A stretch of DNA of 13,688 nt from Cyclostephanos tholiformis (taxonomy: Eukaryota; Bacillariophyta; Thalassiosirophyceae; Thalassiosirales; Thalassiosiraceae): assembly GCA_036939975.1 (NCBI GenBank), contig JALLPB010000686.1, forward strand, positions 1-13,688, read 5' to 3'. Under the pieces are notes generated by a model. It did no database searches. It saw only the letters and a list, made by a program, of their open reading frames with translations, and was not told the origin of the DNA. Below, in pieces: positions 1 to 8,363 of this stretch (position 1 is its first letter; every line of letters starts with the position of its first letter). The position numbers and the translations under genes are program-made.

Positions 1-101
1 TGTTCGTTCGTGTATCTGTGTATTCGTTTCCGAGCTAACAAAATCACAGCCTTAGAATACCTATTAGTATTTATTTTTTATTAGTTATGAGCCCATGAAT
101 A

Positions 102-1139
102 ATGCCCCGAGAGTTGAAAGCACCCGTCATGCTCGCCTCGCCCATCCGCTTCCCCAACGCCGTACTCCCAATGCCGCCGATACCTCGCACCGCCGCCGCT
201 CCCGCCGCCCGGGTTAATGCTAAACTCAACGGTGTCACAACGGCCACGAACGCGGCCGCCTCGAGTATGGCGTCCGAATTTCATCTAGGCAACTACATGC
301 GACGGATCGGCATGACGACGACGACGACGACGAGGCGGGCGGACCTCGCGACGCTCACCGACATAATGGCGGCCCAATCGGGGACGATACCCTTCGAGAA
401 CATTGACGTCGTGCTCGGGAGGAAAATATCCATGTCGAGGTCGGACGTTGTGAGGAAGCTGGTCGACTCGGGTCGGGGCGGTTACTGCTTCGAGCAGAAC
501 ACGCTATTGGCGATGGCGCTCGAGGGTCTCGGATTCGTCGTCACTCCGCTGCTGTGTCGCGTTCGTTGGGGGGATGATCCGGACGTCGACGAGCCGGATT
601 CCACCTACACGCACCTCGCTCTCAGGGTCGACCTCGAGGAGGATGGTCCGTACTTGGCAGACGTAGGATTCGCGGGCGTGAACAGCATTCGTCCCATCCA
701 CATCGCGCCCAGAGAGGAGCAGGATTTGCCGGAGGGGAGATTCCGCATCGTCGATGGCACGTCCAGGATACGACCGGGCTATTCCGTGCTGCAGTTGCTG
801 GTGAATGACGAGTGGAGACCGTTATACGCGTGGTGCGATGTCCGAGCGCCGATCGTCGACCAGGAGTGTTCCAATTGGTACATGTGCACGTATCCCGGCA
901 CTAGATTCATGACCAGCTTCTTCGTGTGCCTCAATATTGGCGACGAGCGCCATCACATCCTCAACGGGGAGTATGTCGTACGCACGGGGCATGGCATCAA
1001 CAGCACGAAGGAGATCACTCCCATAGCGAATAAAGATGCCCTGCTCGAGCTACTCAAGGACGTATTCAATATTAGGCTAGGTAAAGACGATATCGAAGGT
1101 ACTCTCTTTCCAATCGACCGTTATTTGCCCAAGTTGTAG
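102..1139 (+). CDS. Arylamine N-acetyltransferase (NAT), bacterial-type
   Basis: NATs transfer an acetyl group from acetyl-CoA to arylamines, arylhydroxylamines or hydrazines through a Cys-His-Asp triad in the cytosol. All three residues are visible: Cys129 in GRGGYCFEQN, His171 in YTHLALRV and Asp187 in YLADVGFAG. The N-terminal signature IPFENIDVVLGRKIS lies at about residues 96-110, and the C-terminal part keeps the NWYMCTYPGTRF block seen in bacterial NATs. The frame is 345 aa with no intron. The first Met follows an in-frame TGA at 96-98. The family is usually about 270-290 aa, and starting at Met56 (position 267, A at -3 and G at +4) gives 290 aa beginning just before the usual HLGNYMRRIG helix, so 267 may be the real start. 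The extra 55 residues are rich in Ala, Pro and Arg with one acidic residue: possibly a presequence, or not coding at all. A short (ACG)n tract encodes Thr72-77. The gene converges on the PPR gene. Family assignment is firm; the start is not. Confidence 0.9.
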   Translation: MPRELKAPVMLASPIRFPNAVLPMPPIPRTAAAPAARVNAKLNGVTTATNAAASSMASEFHLGNYMRRIGMTTTTTTRRADLATLTDIMAAQSGTIPFENIDVVLGRKISMSRSDVVRKLVDSGRGGYCFEQNTLLAMALEGLGFVVTPLLCRVRWGDDPDVDEPDSTYTHLALRVDLEEDGPYLADVGFAGVNSIRPIHIAPREEQDLPEGRFRIVDGTSRIRPGYSVLQLLVNDEWRPLYAWCDVRAPIVDQECSNWYMCTYPGTRFMTSFFVCLNIGDERHHILNGEYVVRTGHGINSTKEITPIANKDALLELLKDVFNIRLGKDDIEGTLFPIDRYLPKL

Positions 1140-1300
1140 AGCTGAAACCTTACCCAAACCAACCAGGAGCATGGCAGGAGGATTTTGGTAGGGTGGGTCA
1201 ATTCAAAAGGAGAAATACGAGACAGTATGTATGAATATATATGTATGATAGGTCATATACAGAAATTTTTCGCATAACAGCAACACTATATTCGTGAAAG
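1140..1300. other. Convergent 3' spacer between NAT and PPR genes
   Basis: These 161 nt separate the NAT stop from the PPR stop and hold both 3' untranslated regions. An AT-rich ATATATATGTATG-like stretch lies near 1231-1255. I see no gene here. Confidence 0.7.
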
Positions 1301-4300
1301 TTACGTTTCATGATTTCCAAATGGCCATGTTTCTAGTTGCAGGTCTCGCATCAACTGGAGCTTTTCAAAACTTGTAAGATCTTTTACCTGTCCATTCTTA
1401 GAAACTTGCTTGCATCGAATTACGCTTGCATACGTTACGTTGTCCGGCTGATTGAACAATAGGGAGATCGAGCGAGTGTACGTGTGAAAATATTGAAAAC
1501 TTCAAATGTAATGGTGAGAAACAAACATACCTCGACCTCATCATTTCCAGCGGCGTGGAGTTCTCGCATCTGGTCTAGCAACACTTCTGCCTTTTGTCCC
1601 GCATCGGCAGACCCCGAACGCGCATATGAATCAATCACCATCGTAAAAGTAGCTCTATTAGGCCTCATCATTGTCGACCTTAATATCTTTCGTAGTAAAT
1701 GTTCCGCCTCGTTGGATTTACCCCTCGTCGAATAGTTGAGAAGAAGGCCGTGATACGCCGCTCGGTCCAGATTAGAGAACTTTTCTTCCATGTTCTTGAA
1801 GAGTGCCTCGGCTCGGCGCAATGAGTTTTTGTCAATGCTCTTTGCCCATGCATTTAGAGCGGAGGTGTAGTGAATCACACTAGGATTCAGCATTTCATCT
1901 TGCATCTGTTGCAAAAGATTCTCGGCCTCATCTCCCATTCCCCATTTCTGGCATAGCTTTAATCTATTTGTCATGATAGAGACGATTTAGATGTCAGCTA
2001 GAAGACTAACTATAATTCATAGGCAAATATAAAATCGCCCGGACCAAGTAAAATAAACCTCACCTGTGAGAAAATATGACCTCATTTGATGGCCCATGTC
2101 GATTCGCCAGAGATTCAGCACGTGCAATAGACACAAATTGGGACTTCCCGCTGTTTGCAATTGCTTTGATGGTACTTCCGTAAGAAAATGAATCTGCATT
2201 ATTGAGTCTTCTAAGAAGTCTCTCCGCTTTGCCCGCCAAACCAGCTACGTGCAGAGAAAGTCAAACAGGTGAGTATCGAGTATCTGATTTATAAAAACTT
2301 TCGTAACATAATTTTTACGATGGAAAGGTTGCTTACCATTTGCATAACAGTTTAGTAGAGTGTTGTATATTAGCAAGTTGGGCTTGAGATTTCCCCCAAG
2401 CTCACCGATAACTTCGAGCCTGGTAACTAATGCCTCAGCTCTCGAAGAAGCATCTGTGTCCTTGCATCTGCCTAATGCCTCAAGGACAGCCTCATAGGAC
2501 TGGATGTCAGGGCCGCCTTTTTTGATCGTACCATCTAAGATCTCGTCCATCTTGTTAAGCATTTCCTCAGCTTCGGATGCCATCCCTTTCTTTGCGAACA
2601 ACTTTAGCATTGCATTGTTTGAAGCTACCAATTCTTGGAGCTGCGAAGTGGATTTGGTTTCTCTTTGATAACCCAACTTGTGCATGATTTTCCACGCTCG
2701 ATCGATCGCATCGTTTTCATAAGAATTCGCAAACGCTTTAAGGACTAGACTATATGACTTCCCATTTGGTCGAACAGATTGGCAGCGCGATCCATTGCCA
2801 TATGATGATTCCAGGTCTGCTAGAAGCTGCTCGGCCTTATCAGCGTCCCCAGCACGGGCGTAGCAGCTCATTAGAATGTTATATGCTTTCACATCCAAGT
2901 TAGGGAGTAAAGATTCCTCTGCCCTCTTTTCCATAACCCCAAGAAAAGCCTCTGCCCTAATGGAAGCATGCTGTCTGTCAGATTTTAGTGTTGTCCTTTC
3001 CCAAGCCCTCAACACCAGCATGTGTGAATATACATCAAGACAATCCCGATTAGGAATAGCATTCCAGTATTTTTCATGAATGATTTCCGCATACTCCCCG
3101 CGACCGTGCTGCCTCATGCATCGTAAGGCGGCAATGTAGAGTAGACGGCTTGGCCTTACAAGGGAGCGTTCACTTCGCTCTATCAACGATAAGACTCGTT
3201 CAGGTGCATCGACTTCAAGAGATGCTTCGAATGATTGGATAATGGGAAGAAAGCATGCAACACTTAGCCTAAAAGACTTATCGTCGCACATTTCGATCAG
3301 CAAATTCTCTGCCTCGGCCCAGCAATGATGTTTACTAAAACAATTCAACATGGAGGAGTAACTGACAAAATCCGGTCGAGGCGGAATGATAGAGAAAGAT
3401 TTCAATGGGGGAAAATTATCGTCATTGTCGGTCGAATTACTCATGGCGATTGTCACGTAGTTTTGCTCTTTCATAGCAACGAACAATCGTTCAGCACGAA
3501 CGACATCGTATGAGTCGGTTGACTGACTGCATGCATGCAACACGGTGTTGTAGCACGCTACATCTAAAGATGAAGGCACAATTTGCGTTGAAGCCTGCGG
3601 CTCAAGAGGCGACTTACTATACACCGTAGACAGGTGCAATGCCTCAATTTCCGTTACAAATGACTCGGACTCAGAGCCCATTCCAAGTGCAGAATATCCA
3701 TACAAGACAGCGGCATATGTTCTGTTAGTTATTGACAGTTCTGATTGAAGTGGCATGTGATTCAGAAGTATGTGGCGCGCTTGTGCTAGTGCCTTGGCTG
3801 ACGTTGTAAGGGTGGGAGAGTTGCTTTTCCTCGCCTGGCGTCGGTTCGTTAAATTTTCTGGCTGTTCCTGAGCCAAAAGTAGAGCTTTCTTCGACCATGA
3901 ACGAAGAAGGGCGTCATAGCAAAGACCGGCGTGGGAAGGGCTCAAAAACTTTGTTGTTGCCGTCGAAATGTATGGATCAGGCAAGGTCGTTTGATTGCTT
4001 GATATGTCGTCGTGGCTGAGAATAGGTATCCCAGAGACGCGCCCTAATAAATCCTGAGCATCTTCAGCCCGTCCATATCTGGCCAGTGCATCTAGGACCG
4101 CCCCAATAAGTCGGGGGTCCCAACCATTTGTTTGATTTTCCTCGTTTTCAACCATATTTAAGAAGAACAAGGCTGCGTCGGCGCACGACACCTCCCACCT
4201 CGACGCTTCTGCTGCAATCATTGTGGCAAAAGATGGCACATCCTTAGTATAGCATCCAGAATCAATGTGCCGACTGTTTTTCAATCGTTTCAAGGTAGTG

Positions 4301-5136
4301 ACAACCCACATCAAACGTTGTACATCCTTGGCATTCATTTGGTTGCCATGAGACGTGAACGAGTGACGGTTAGCGCGATCGCTGTTGTCGTGACATTGTC
4401 TCTGCTTCCACGATCGTATATCATTTGAAAGAGCCGTCAGAGTGGAAAATACATGTATAGGCTTTAGAAACGTCGTCGTCGTTATTGTTGTTGTTGTTGT
4501 TGTTGTTGTCGTTGATGATGATGATGATGATGATGAAGACGAGTGTTCATCCTTTGGTTGCTGTTGAGCGCCCCCAGAATCGATTTCCATGAGAATTCTT
4601 TCTAAAACATGTAGGCTTTGCAGTGACGATCCCATGCGACTGTGGCGTATTGAATTGCAGAGGCTTCTCAAGTGAGACGGTGTCAAAGTCCCCGCCGGTT
4701 CGTTGCGAATGTATTCAAGTGTAAGCTTTTGCTGTTGGTTGGACAGGCTGCGCTTTTTCCCGCGCATGTGATTCGGCGATGACGTCTTCTTAACACGAGG
4801 CGACGGTCGTTCATCGATGATGGAGCTGATGTCCGATAATAATGATTGCGAGTTAGCGATTGAGACGAAAACGCGCCATGATGAACGCTTAAATGGTGTG
4901 CCCCGGTGAGATTTCTCGGACACTACGTAGCAGTTATTATTTGTCAGTTCACCACCGCTACCAAGGAACATCCTCGTGAAAGGAGGATATTGAGGGGACG
5001 AGCTCTGGAATGCCCATGCTTGCACGGATGCCGACAGGAGCAAAATTATGTACAAAAATGACGCTGTCGACGGTCTGTGAATGTGTTTGTATTGAAGCGA
5101 CCAAATGTTATATCGCCTTACAAAGACTGCATTCAT
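1301..5136 (-). CDS. P-class pentatricopeptide repeat (PPR) protein, probably plastid-targeted; 4 exons
   Basis: PPR proteins bind organellar RNA one base per repeat and act in its processing, stability or translation. Deduced exons: 5136-2337, 2244-2064, 1963-1531 and 1447-1301, giving 1186 aa. Donors are GTAAGC, GTGAGG and GTATGT; introns are 92, 100 and 83 nt, and the phases join exactly. At least a dozen degenerate 35-residue repeats follow residue ~345, for example KAYNILMSCYARAGDADKAE, QSYEAVLEALGR, LIYNTLLNCYANAGLAGKAE (across intron 1) and PDNVTYASVIR (across intron 3). The end, LQLETWPFGNHET, has no E or DYW domain, so this is P-class. At the N-terminus a hydrophobic core (about residues 25-40) precedes AWA|FQSSS, with Phe43 at the predicted cleavage site. 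That fits a heterokont ER-then-plastid signal. Residues ~200-225 are a Ser/Thr run. The specific RNA target cannot be read from the sequence. The gene shares a divergent promoter interval with the methyltransferase gene. Confidence 0.92.
4471..4543 (-). repeat. Triplet repeat encoding a Ser/Thr run in the PPR protein
   Basis: On the + strand this is (CGT)n, then (TGT)n, then (GAT)n. On the coding strand it reads as consecutive Ser codons (TCA) and then Thr codons (ACA, ACG). It lies in the linker between the targeting region and the first PPR, is in frame, and is probably length-variable. Confidence 0.9.
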
Positions 5137-5484
5137 CGTCCTAAGACTCGAACTCTGAGCGGTGAATGAAGAGAGGCAAGCAAGATAAGTAGGGTGCGTG
5201 GGTGAGTGAGCGTGCGGGGCGTTGTGAGATACCTATGTTTTGAGATTTGACGATTAGACGATGGACAGACGACAGTTTGACAACAAGAAGCACATCATCC
5301 ATTTTTTGTGAGAGAGAAACGAGAACACAAACTTGCATTTTGCATCAATGCATGGGGATCGCATTGAGAACGAGAACACAAACTGGCAACTTGCCCATGG
5401 ACCGTTAGCAACACCTATATCCTATTATTTACAACCACAATCCGGGTCTTCTCTCGTAACAAACGGGCACCTCGGCCGATTGAA
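5137..5484. promoter_or_regulatory. Divergent promoter interval, PPR / PCMT
   Basis: These 348 nt lie between the start codons of the leftward PPR gene and the rightward methyltransferase gene, so they should contain both 5' untranslated regions and promoters. I see no convincing TATA box; CTATATCC at about 5415-5422 is weak. The clearest structure is an exact 16-nt direct repeat. The methyltransferase frame stays open upstream of 5485 but holds no in-frame ATG. Confidence 0.6.
5318..5384. repeat. 16-nt direct repeat in the divergent promoter
   Basis: AACGAGAACACAAACT occurs at 5318-5333 and exactly again at 5369-5384, 51 nt apart, about five helical turns. Flanking bases are partly similar (GAGA before, a TGC-containing stretch after). 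It may be a paired protein-binding site or the remnant of a small duplication. Confidence 0.75.
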
Positions 5485-6556
5485 ATGATAACGGCTACAT
5501 CCAGGCGCTTTTTCGTCCTCGTCCACATCTTGGCATCACCAAAAAAAGCATTCTCATCTCCATCAAGCGACCCAAATTGCACATCGTCGGGACATAACCT
5601 CGCATACGTCAATATAGGCAATAATCCCGAGGGACATAAACCGCTGATGATGGCGTGGATGTGCTCTGGAAAAACTCACAAGGAAATGGTCGACAGGCTT
5701 GCGTCGGTGAGTATTCGTATGCCGCGCGATGTAGTATTCCACTATACCACGATGACGTAATACGGATGGCCCGTAACAACATTTCGACCGACAACAACAG
5801 GCCGGCATCATCAAGGCGTCCATAAACAAGGAGGCCATGCTGTCGGTGGACCGGCGAAACTACGTCATCGACACGAGTCGCGCGTACGACGATTCTCCCC
5901 AACCGATAGGATACGGTGCGACCATATCCGCTCCTCACATGCATGCCCATGCCCTCGAGGAATTGTTGCCCCCCCTGTCGCGCGCGTCGAGGGATGAACC
6001 GACGCGGCCGTTGAGAATATTGGATGTCGGGTGCGGATCCGGGTACCTAACCGCCGTCTTCGGCAGGATGGTACGGCCCAAGGTGATGTACGATGAACGC
6101 AAATCCCCGCTCCCGTCGTTGTCTCGGTCTGTCCCCAAATTAAACGACGGGAAGGTCTTCGGCATCGACGTGATCCCACAACTGGTACAAATGTCCAAAA
6201 CGAATATGATGAAGGAGGACGGAGATCTCATCGATTCCAACACCGTCGAGTTCGCCGTTGGAGATGGGTGGAAGGGTTATCCGGGGGGATCGCCCTATAA
6301 TGCCATACACGTGGGTGCCGCCGCGGCGACGTTCCCCATCGAGCTCATGAAGCAGCTGGCGGTGGGTGGCGTTATGTTTGTTCCCGTCGGGCCGGAGCAT
6401 GGGGAGCAGTATCTATATCGGGTGGAGAGGGTCGACGATAGGGGACAGGTCGTGGGCTTGGTCGGTAGCGATGAATCGAGAGGATTTCACGAGGAGGATT
6501 ATAGGATCCGAAGGGTATTGGGCGTTCGATACGTGCCGCTGGTTCGGACTGATTGA
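5485..6556 (+). CDS. PCMT: Protein-L-isoaspartate O-methyltransferase; 2 exons
   Basis: The enzyme methylates isoaspartyl residues in aged proteins using S-adenosylmethionine, starting their repair to aspartate. Exons are 5485-5706 and 5801-6556, joined in phase 0 over a 94-nt GTGAGT...CAG intron, giving 325 aa. The join restores the family's N-terminal helix (DRLAS + AGIIKASINKEAM). Diagnostic motifs (full-length numbering): PIGYGATISAPHMHA about 109-123, SAM motif I ILDVGCGSG 147-155, VFGIDVIP about 193-200, VGDGWKGYP and NAIHVGAAA about 227-250, GGVMFVPVG about 263-271, and C-terminal GVRYVPL. An insertion of about 20 residues separates motif I from the acidic FGID strand. The first 55 residues are an extension; Met56 (5650) aligns with the usual family start MAWxSGxxxH. 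The extension has a hydrophobic patch RRFFVLVHILA that could be a targeting signal. Family assignment is firm; start and compartment are uncertain. Confidence 0.93.
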
Positions 6557-7181
6557 GGATAGAAGACGGATGTGGTTGTTAGGGACTGTTTATCGTTTGT
6601 AGGACTGCCGATTGAGAATAATAATTAGAGGGTGTTAAGAGGGAGTACTTAAAATGACTGTCTCTCGGATACTATACCCCGTTGAATCGAGAGATGTCAC
6701 CATATCACTTGCGCTCGTCTGCATTCACTCTTGCCACAACTCGATCCTCGGCGCAGAATGCTCAGAACAAGAGGCAACTGATATATACATAGTGCGACTC
6801 TAGGGGCATCGCAAGCATCCGTCTCATTTTGTTCTTCATTGACAGCCATGTGATCGTGGCGGTTATTATCATGATACCTTGAGGCACCCCTGCCGAATGC
6901 TGGACGACCGCGATAAAATCATCTGTCCCTCGTGGCCGAGTTCGCATTCGTTCCCTCTCTGCGAAATCCTGTTCCGACCGGGACGCTGATATCGAGCCGC
7001 GATGCCATCGGGGCAGGAAGCGTCTATCTCTCTCTCTCTCTCTCTCTCTGCACTCTTCGGCGTGTGTTAAACGCACGACGTTGACGTGTAGTAGGCCGTG
7101 CCCCATATGGCGCAAAAAAAAACACACACACACAATAATGAACGGCCGGAAAAATCAAAAATATAAATTCGCCCACATCGA
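6557..7181. other. Convergent spacer between PCMT and PIG-P genes
   Basis: These 625 nt hold the 3' ends of two convergent genes. The only structures I see are two microsatellites in the right half. The - strand is open from 7133 to 6762, but much of the product is an Arg-Glu run from the microsatellite and it matches nothing I know. I do not call a gene. Confidence 0.6.
7027..7134. repeat. (TC)n and A-run/(CA)n microsatellites
   Basis: A perfect TC dinucleotide run spans 7027-7049. Nine A residues at 7114-7122 are followed by CA repeats to 7134. Both lie in the spacer downstream of the PIG-P stop codon. Confidence 0.9.
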
Positions 7182-8363
7182 TCACACCCCCGTCGTCGAC
7201 GTCGATAATCGTCGACGGACCCTGGAATTCACGGACCCGACGTCCTCGTCGCATATCGCTGGAAGGGGGGGGCATCCCACCGGATATTTATAGATATCAT
7301 AATTGTCGTCGTCGTCGTCGTCATGATGATGATTGTCGTCTTCATCGTCGTCCTCGTCGTCGTCCTCGTCGTCGTCGTCGTCCTCTCGCTCGTACACGTC
7401 GTCGTCCGTGGCCGAANGATGATGATTGTCGTCGTCGTCGTCGTCCTCGTCGTCGTCCTCCTCCTCCTCCTCCTCCTCCTCCCCGGCGTATTCCCCGGCG
7501 ATTACGTCCCGTCCAGGAGCATACGATCGAGTGTCCCACGTCCAATCGACGACGTCGACGTTCGGACACGATAGCATGTTCGCGCCCATGTATAGCATCG
7601 GAGTCAACGCGAAGAGGAGGATAAGGAACGATTGGACGTGCGCGGCCGATTCCGACGGGATGGCATAACGGATCGAGGCGTCGTCGATCTCGTCGCTTTT
7701 TTTTTATATTTTTATCGCGAGGGGTGGAGGAGGGATATGATGGTGGCGGGTGGATGGGGGGGAGCGAGTCCGAAGAGAAAAAAATAATAATAATAATAAA
7801 AACGAACGGAGGTGGGGGACGGAAAGTGAGCGAGAAGGGGGAGAGAGAGAGAGAGATTTGGGAGGGGGGAGGCGATCGGGTCGTTCCATATATATTATTT
7901 TTCTCTCTCCATTCTACGTATGATATGATGTGTACGGCGCGATGGGGGATACGAAAACGAGAGAGCACAACATATCCTCCTCCTCCCCCCCCCCTCCCCT
8001 CCCCTCCGCTCCCCTCGCGAGGGATATTGGGTGGATTTTTGGGCTCTCTTCACTTACATCGGAAGTAGTCGTCGTGAGATCCATTCGGGTGCCATAATCC
8101 ATAGAAGGTACGCGAGTATGATAACGTGGGAGAGGAGGAACGTCACGTAGCCGCACGTCTGTGAAGAGGAGGGGGGATAATATATGGGGAGTTGGGGGTA
8201 AAATGGCGAGGACGAATATAATATAATATCTCATATGTTTTCGGCCATGCGACGCGTGTTTATCATTAATCACCATCATCCTCGCGATCCGTATAATATT
8301 ATTCATCATTTCACTCACCTCCGTCGACGAATTATCCCGACGCCCCATTGACCGTTGCGCCAT
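7182..8363 (-). CDS. PIGP: PIG-P-like subunit of the GPI-GlcNAc transferase; 3 exons, acidic insertion
   Basis: PIG-P is a small two-span ER membrane subunit of the complex that moves GlcNAc onto phosphatidylinositol, the first step of GPI-anchor synthesis. Deduced exons: 8363-8319, 8158-8058 and 7695-7182, giving 219 aa. Donors are GTGAGT and GTAAGT; acceptors are CACAG and AAAAG. No AG occurs in the roughly 205 nt before the second acceptor, which strongly supports it, and all phases fit. The first span is GYVTFLLSHVIILAYLLW followed by APEW, as in the PIG-P domain. The second is about residues 69-89 and ends GANML, followed by a Pro-Asp-rich segment like the family's PLDS/ITD region. The C-terminus PLPAICDEDVGSVNSR resembles the conserved D-I-G-x-VN tail. 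The usual TYYPxRYWA motif is degenerate (only RYAIPS). About residues 121-180 are an Asp/Glu-rich insertion unusual for the family. One base (7417) is N, giving one unknown residue. Assignment rests on architecture and motifs. Confidence 0.72.
7305..7483 (-). repeat. (GTC)n/(CTC)n triplet tract encoding the Asp/Glu insertion of PIG-P
   Basis: Near-continuous GTC, CTC and ATC triplets on the + strand read as GAC, GAG and GAT on the coding strand. They give two blocks of Asp and Glu that each contain an Asn-His-His element (around residues 139-142 and 170-173). The repeated Asp-run/NHH pattern suggests internal duplication. The frame is kept on both sides of the single N. Confidence 0.88.
7417..7417. 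other. Ambiguous base (N)
   Basis: This is the only N in the window, in the coding triplet tract of PIG-P exon 3. The coding-strand codon is CNT. The parallel repeat has CAT here, so His is the likely residue. Confidence 0.98.
7985..8014 (-). promoter_or_regulatory. Potential G-quadruplex in PIG-P intron 2
   Basis: The + strand has C-runs of 10, 4, 4 and 4 bases at 7985-7994, 7996-7999, 8001-8004 and 8011-8014. The sense (-) strand and pre-mRNA therefore carry four G-tracts of four or more with loops of 1, 1 and 6 nt, a canonical intramolecular quadruplex pattern. It begins about 43 nt after the GTAAGT donor at 8057. Any effect on splicing is inference. Confidence 0.65.

Noticed and set aside
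1381..1387. Possible GTAAAA splice donor in the last PPR exon
   Set aside because: Reading through gives an in-frame, PPR-like C-terminus (LQLMRDLQLETWPF) to a stop at 1301, so no further intron is needed.
6762..7133. 123-codon - strand frame in the PCMT/PIG-P spacer, with a hydrophobic C-terminal part
   Set aside because: Its middle is an Arg-Glu run made by the (TC)n microsatellite, it matches no family I know, and it lies where two 3' untranslated regions are expected.
7323..7574. Val/Leu-rich + strand frame resembling a membrane protein
   Set aside because: The hydrophobic run is only the complement of the Asp/Glu triplet repeat of PIG-P exon 3.
7689..7695. Alternative acceptor CGACGAG just inside PIG-P exon 3
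   Set aside because: It shifts the frame and destroys the second membrane span; the AG at 7697-7696 keeps it and follows a long AG-free stretch.
7724..8068. Low-complexity + strand frame over PIG-P intron 2
   Set aside because: It consists of purine-rich intron sequence read as Gly/Glu/Arg, with no domain, and lies opposite the spliced PIG-P gene.
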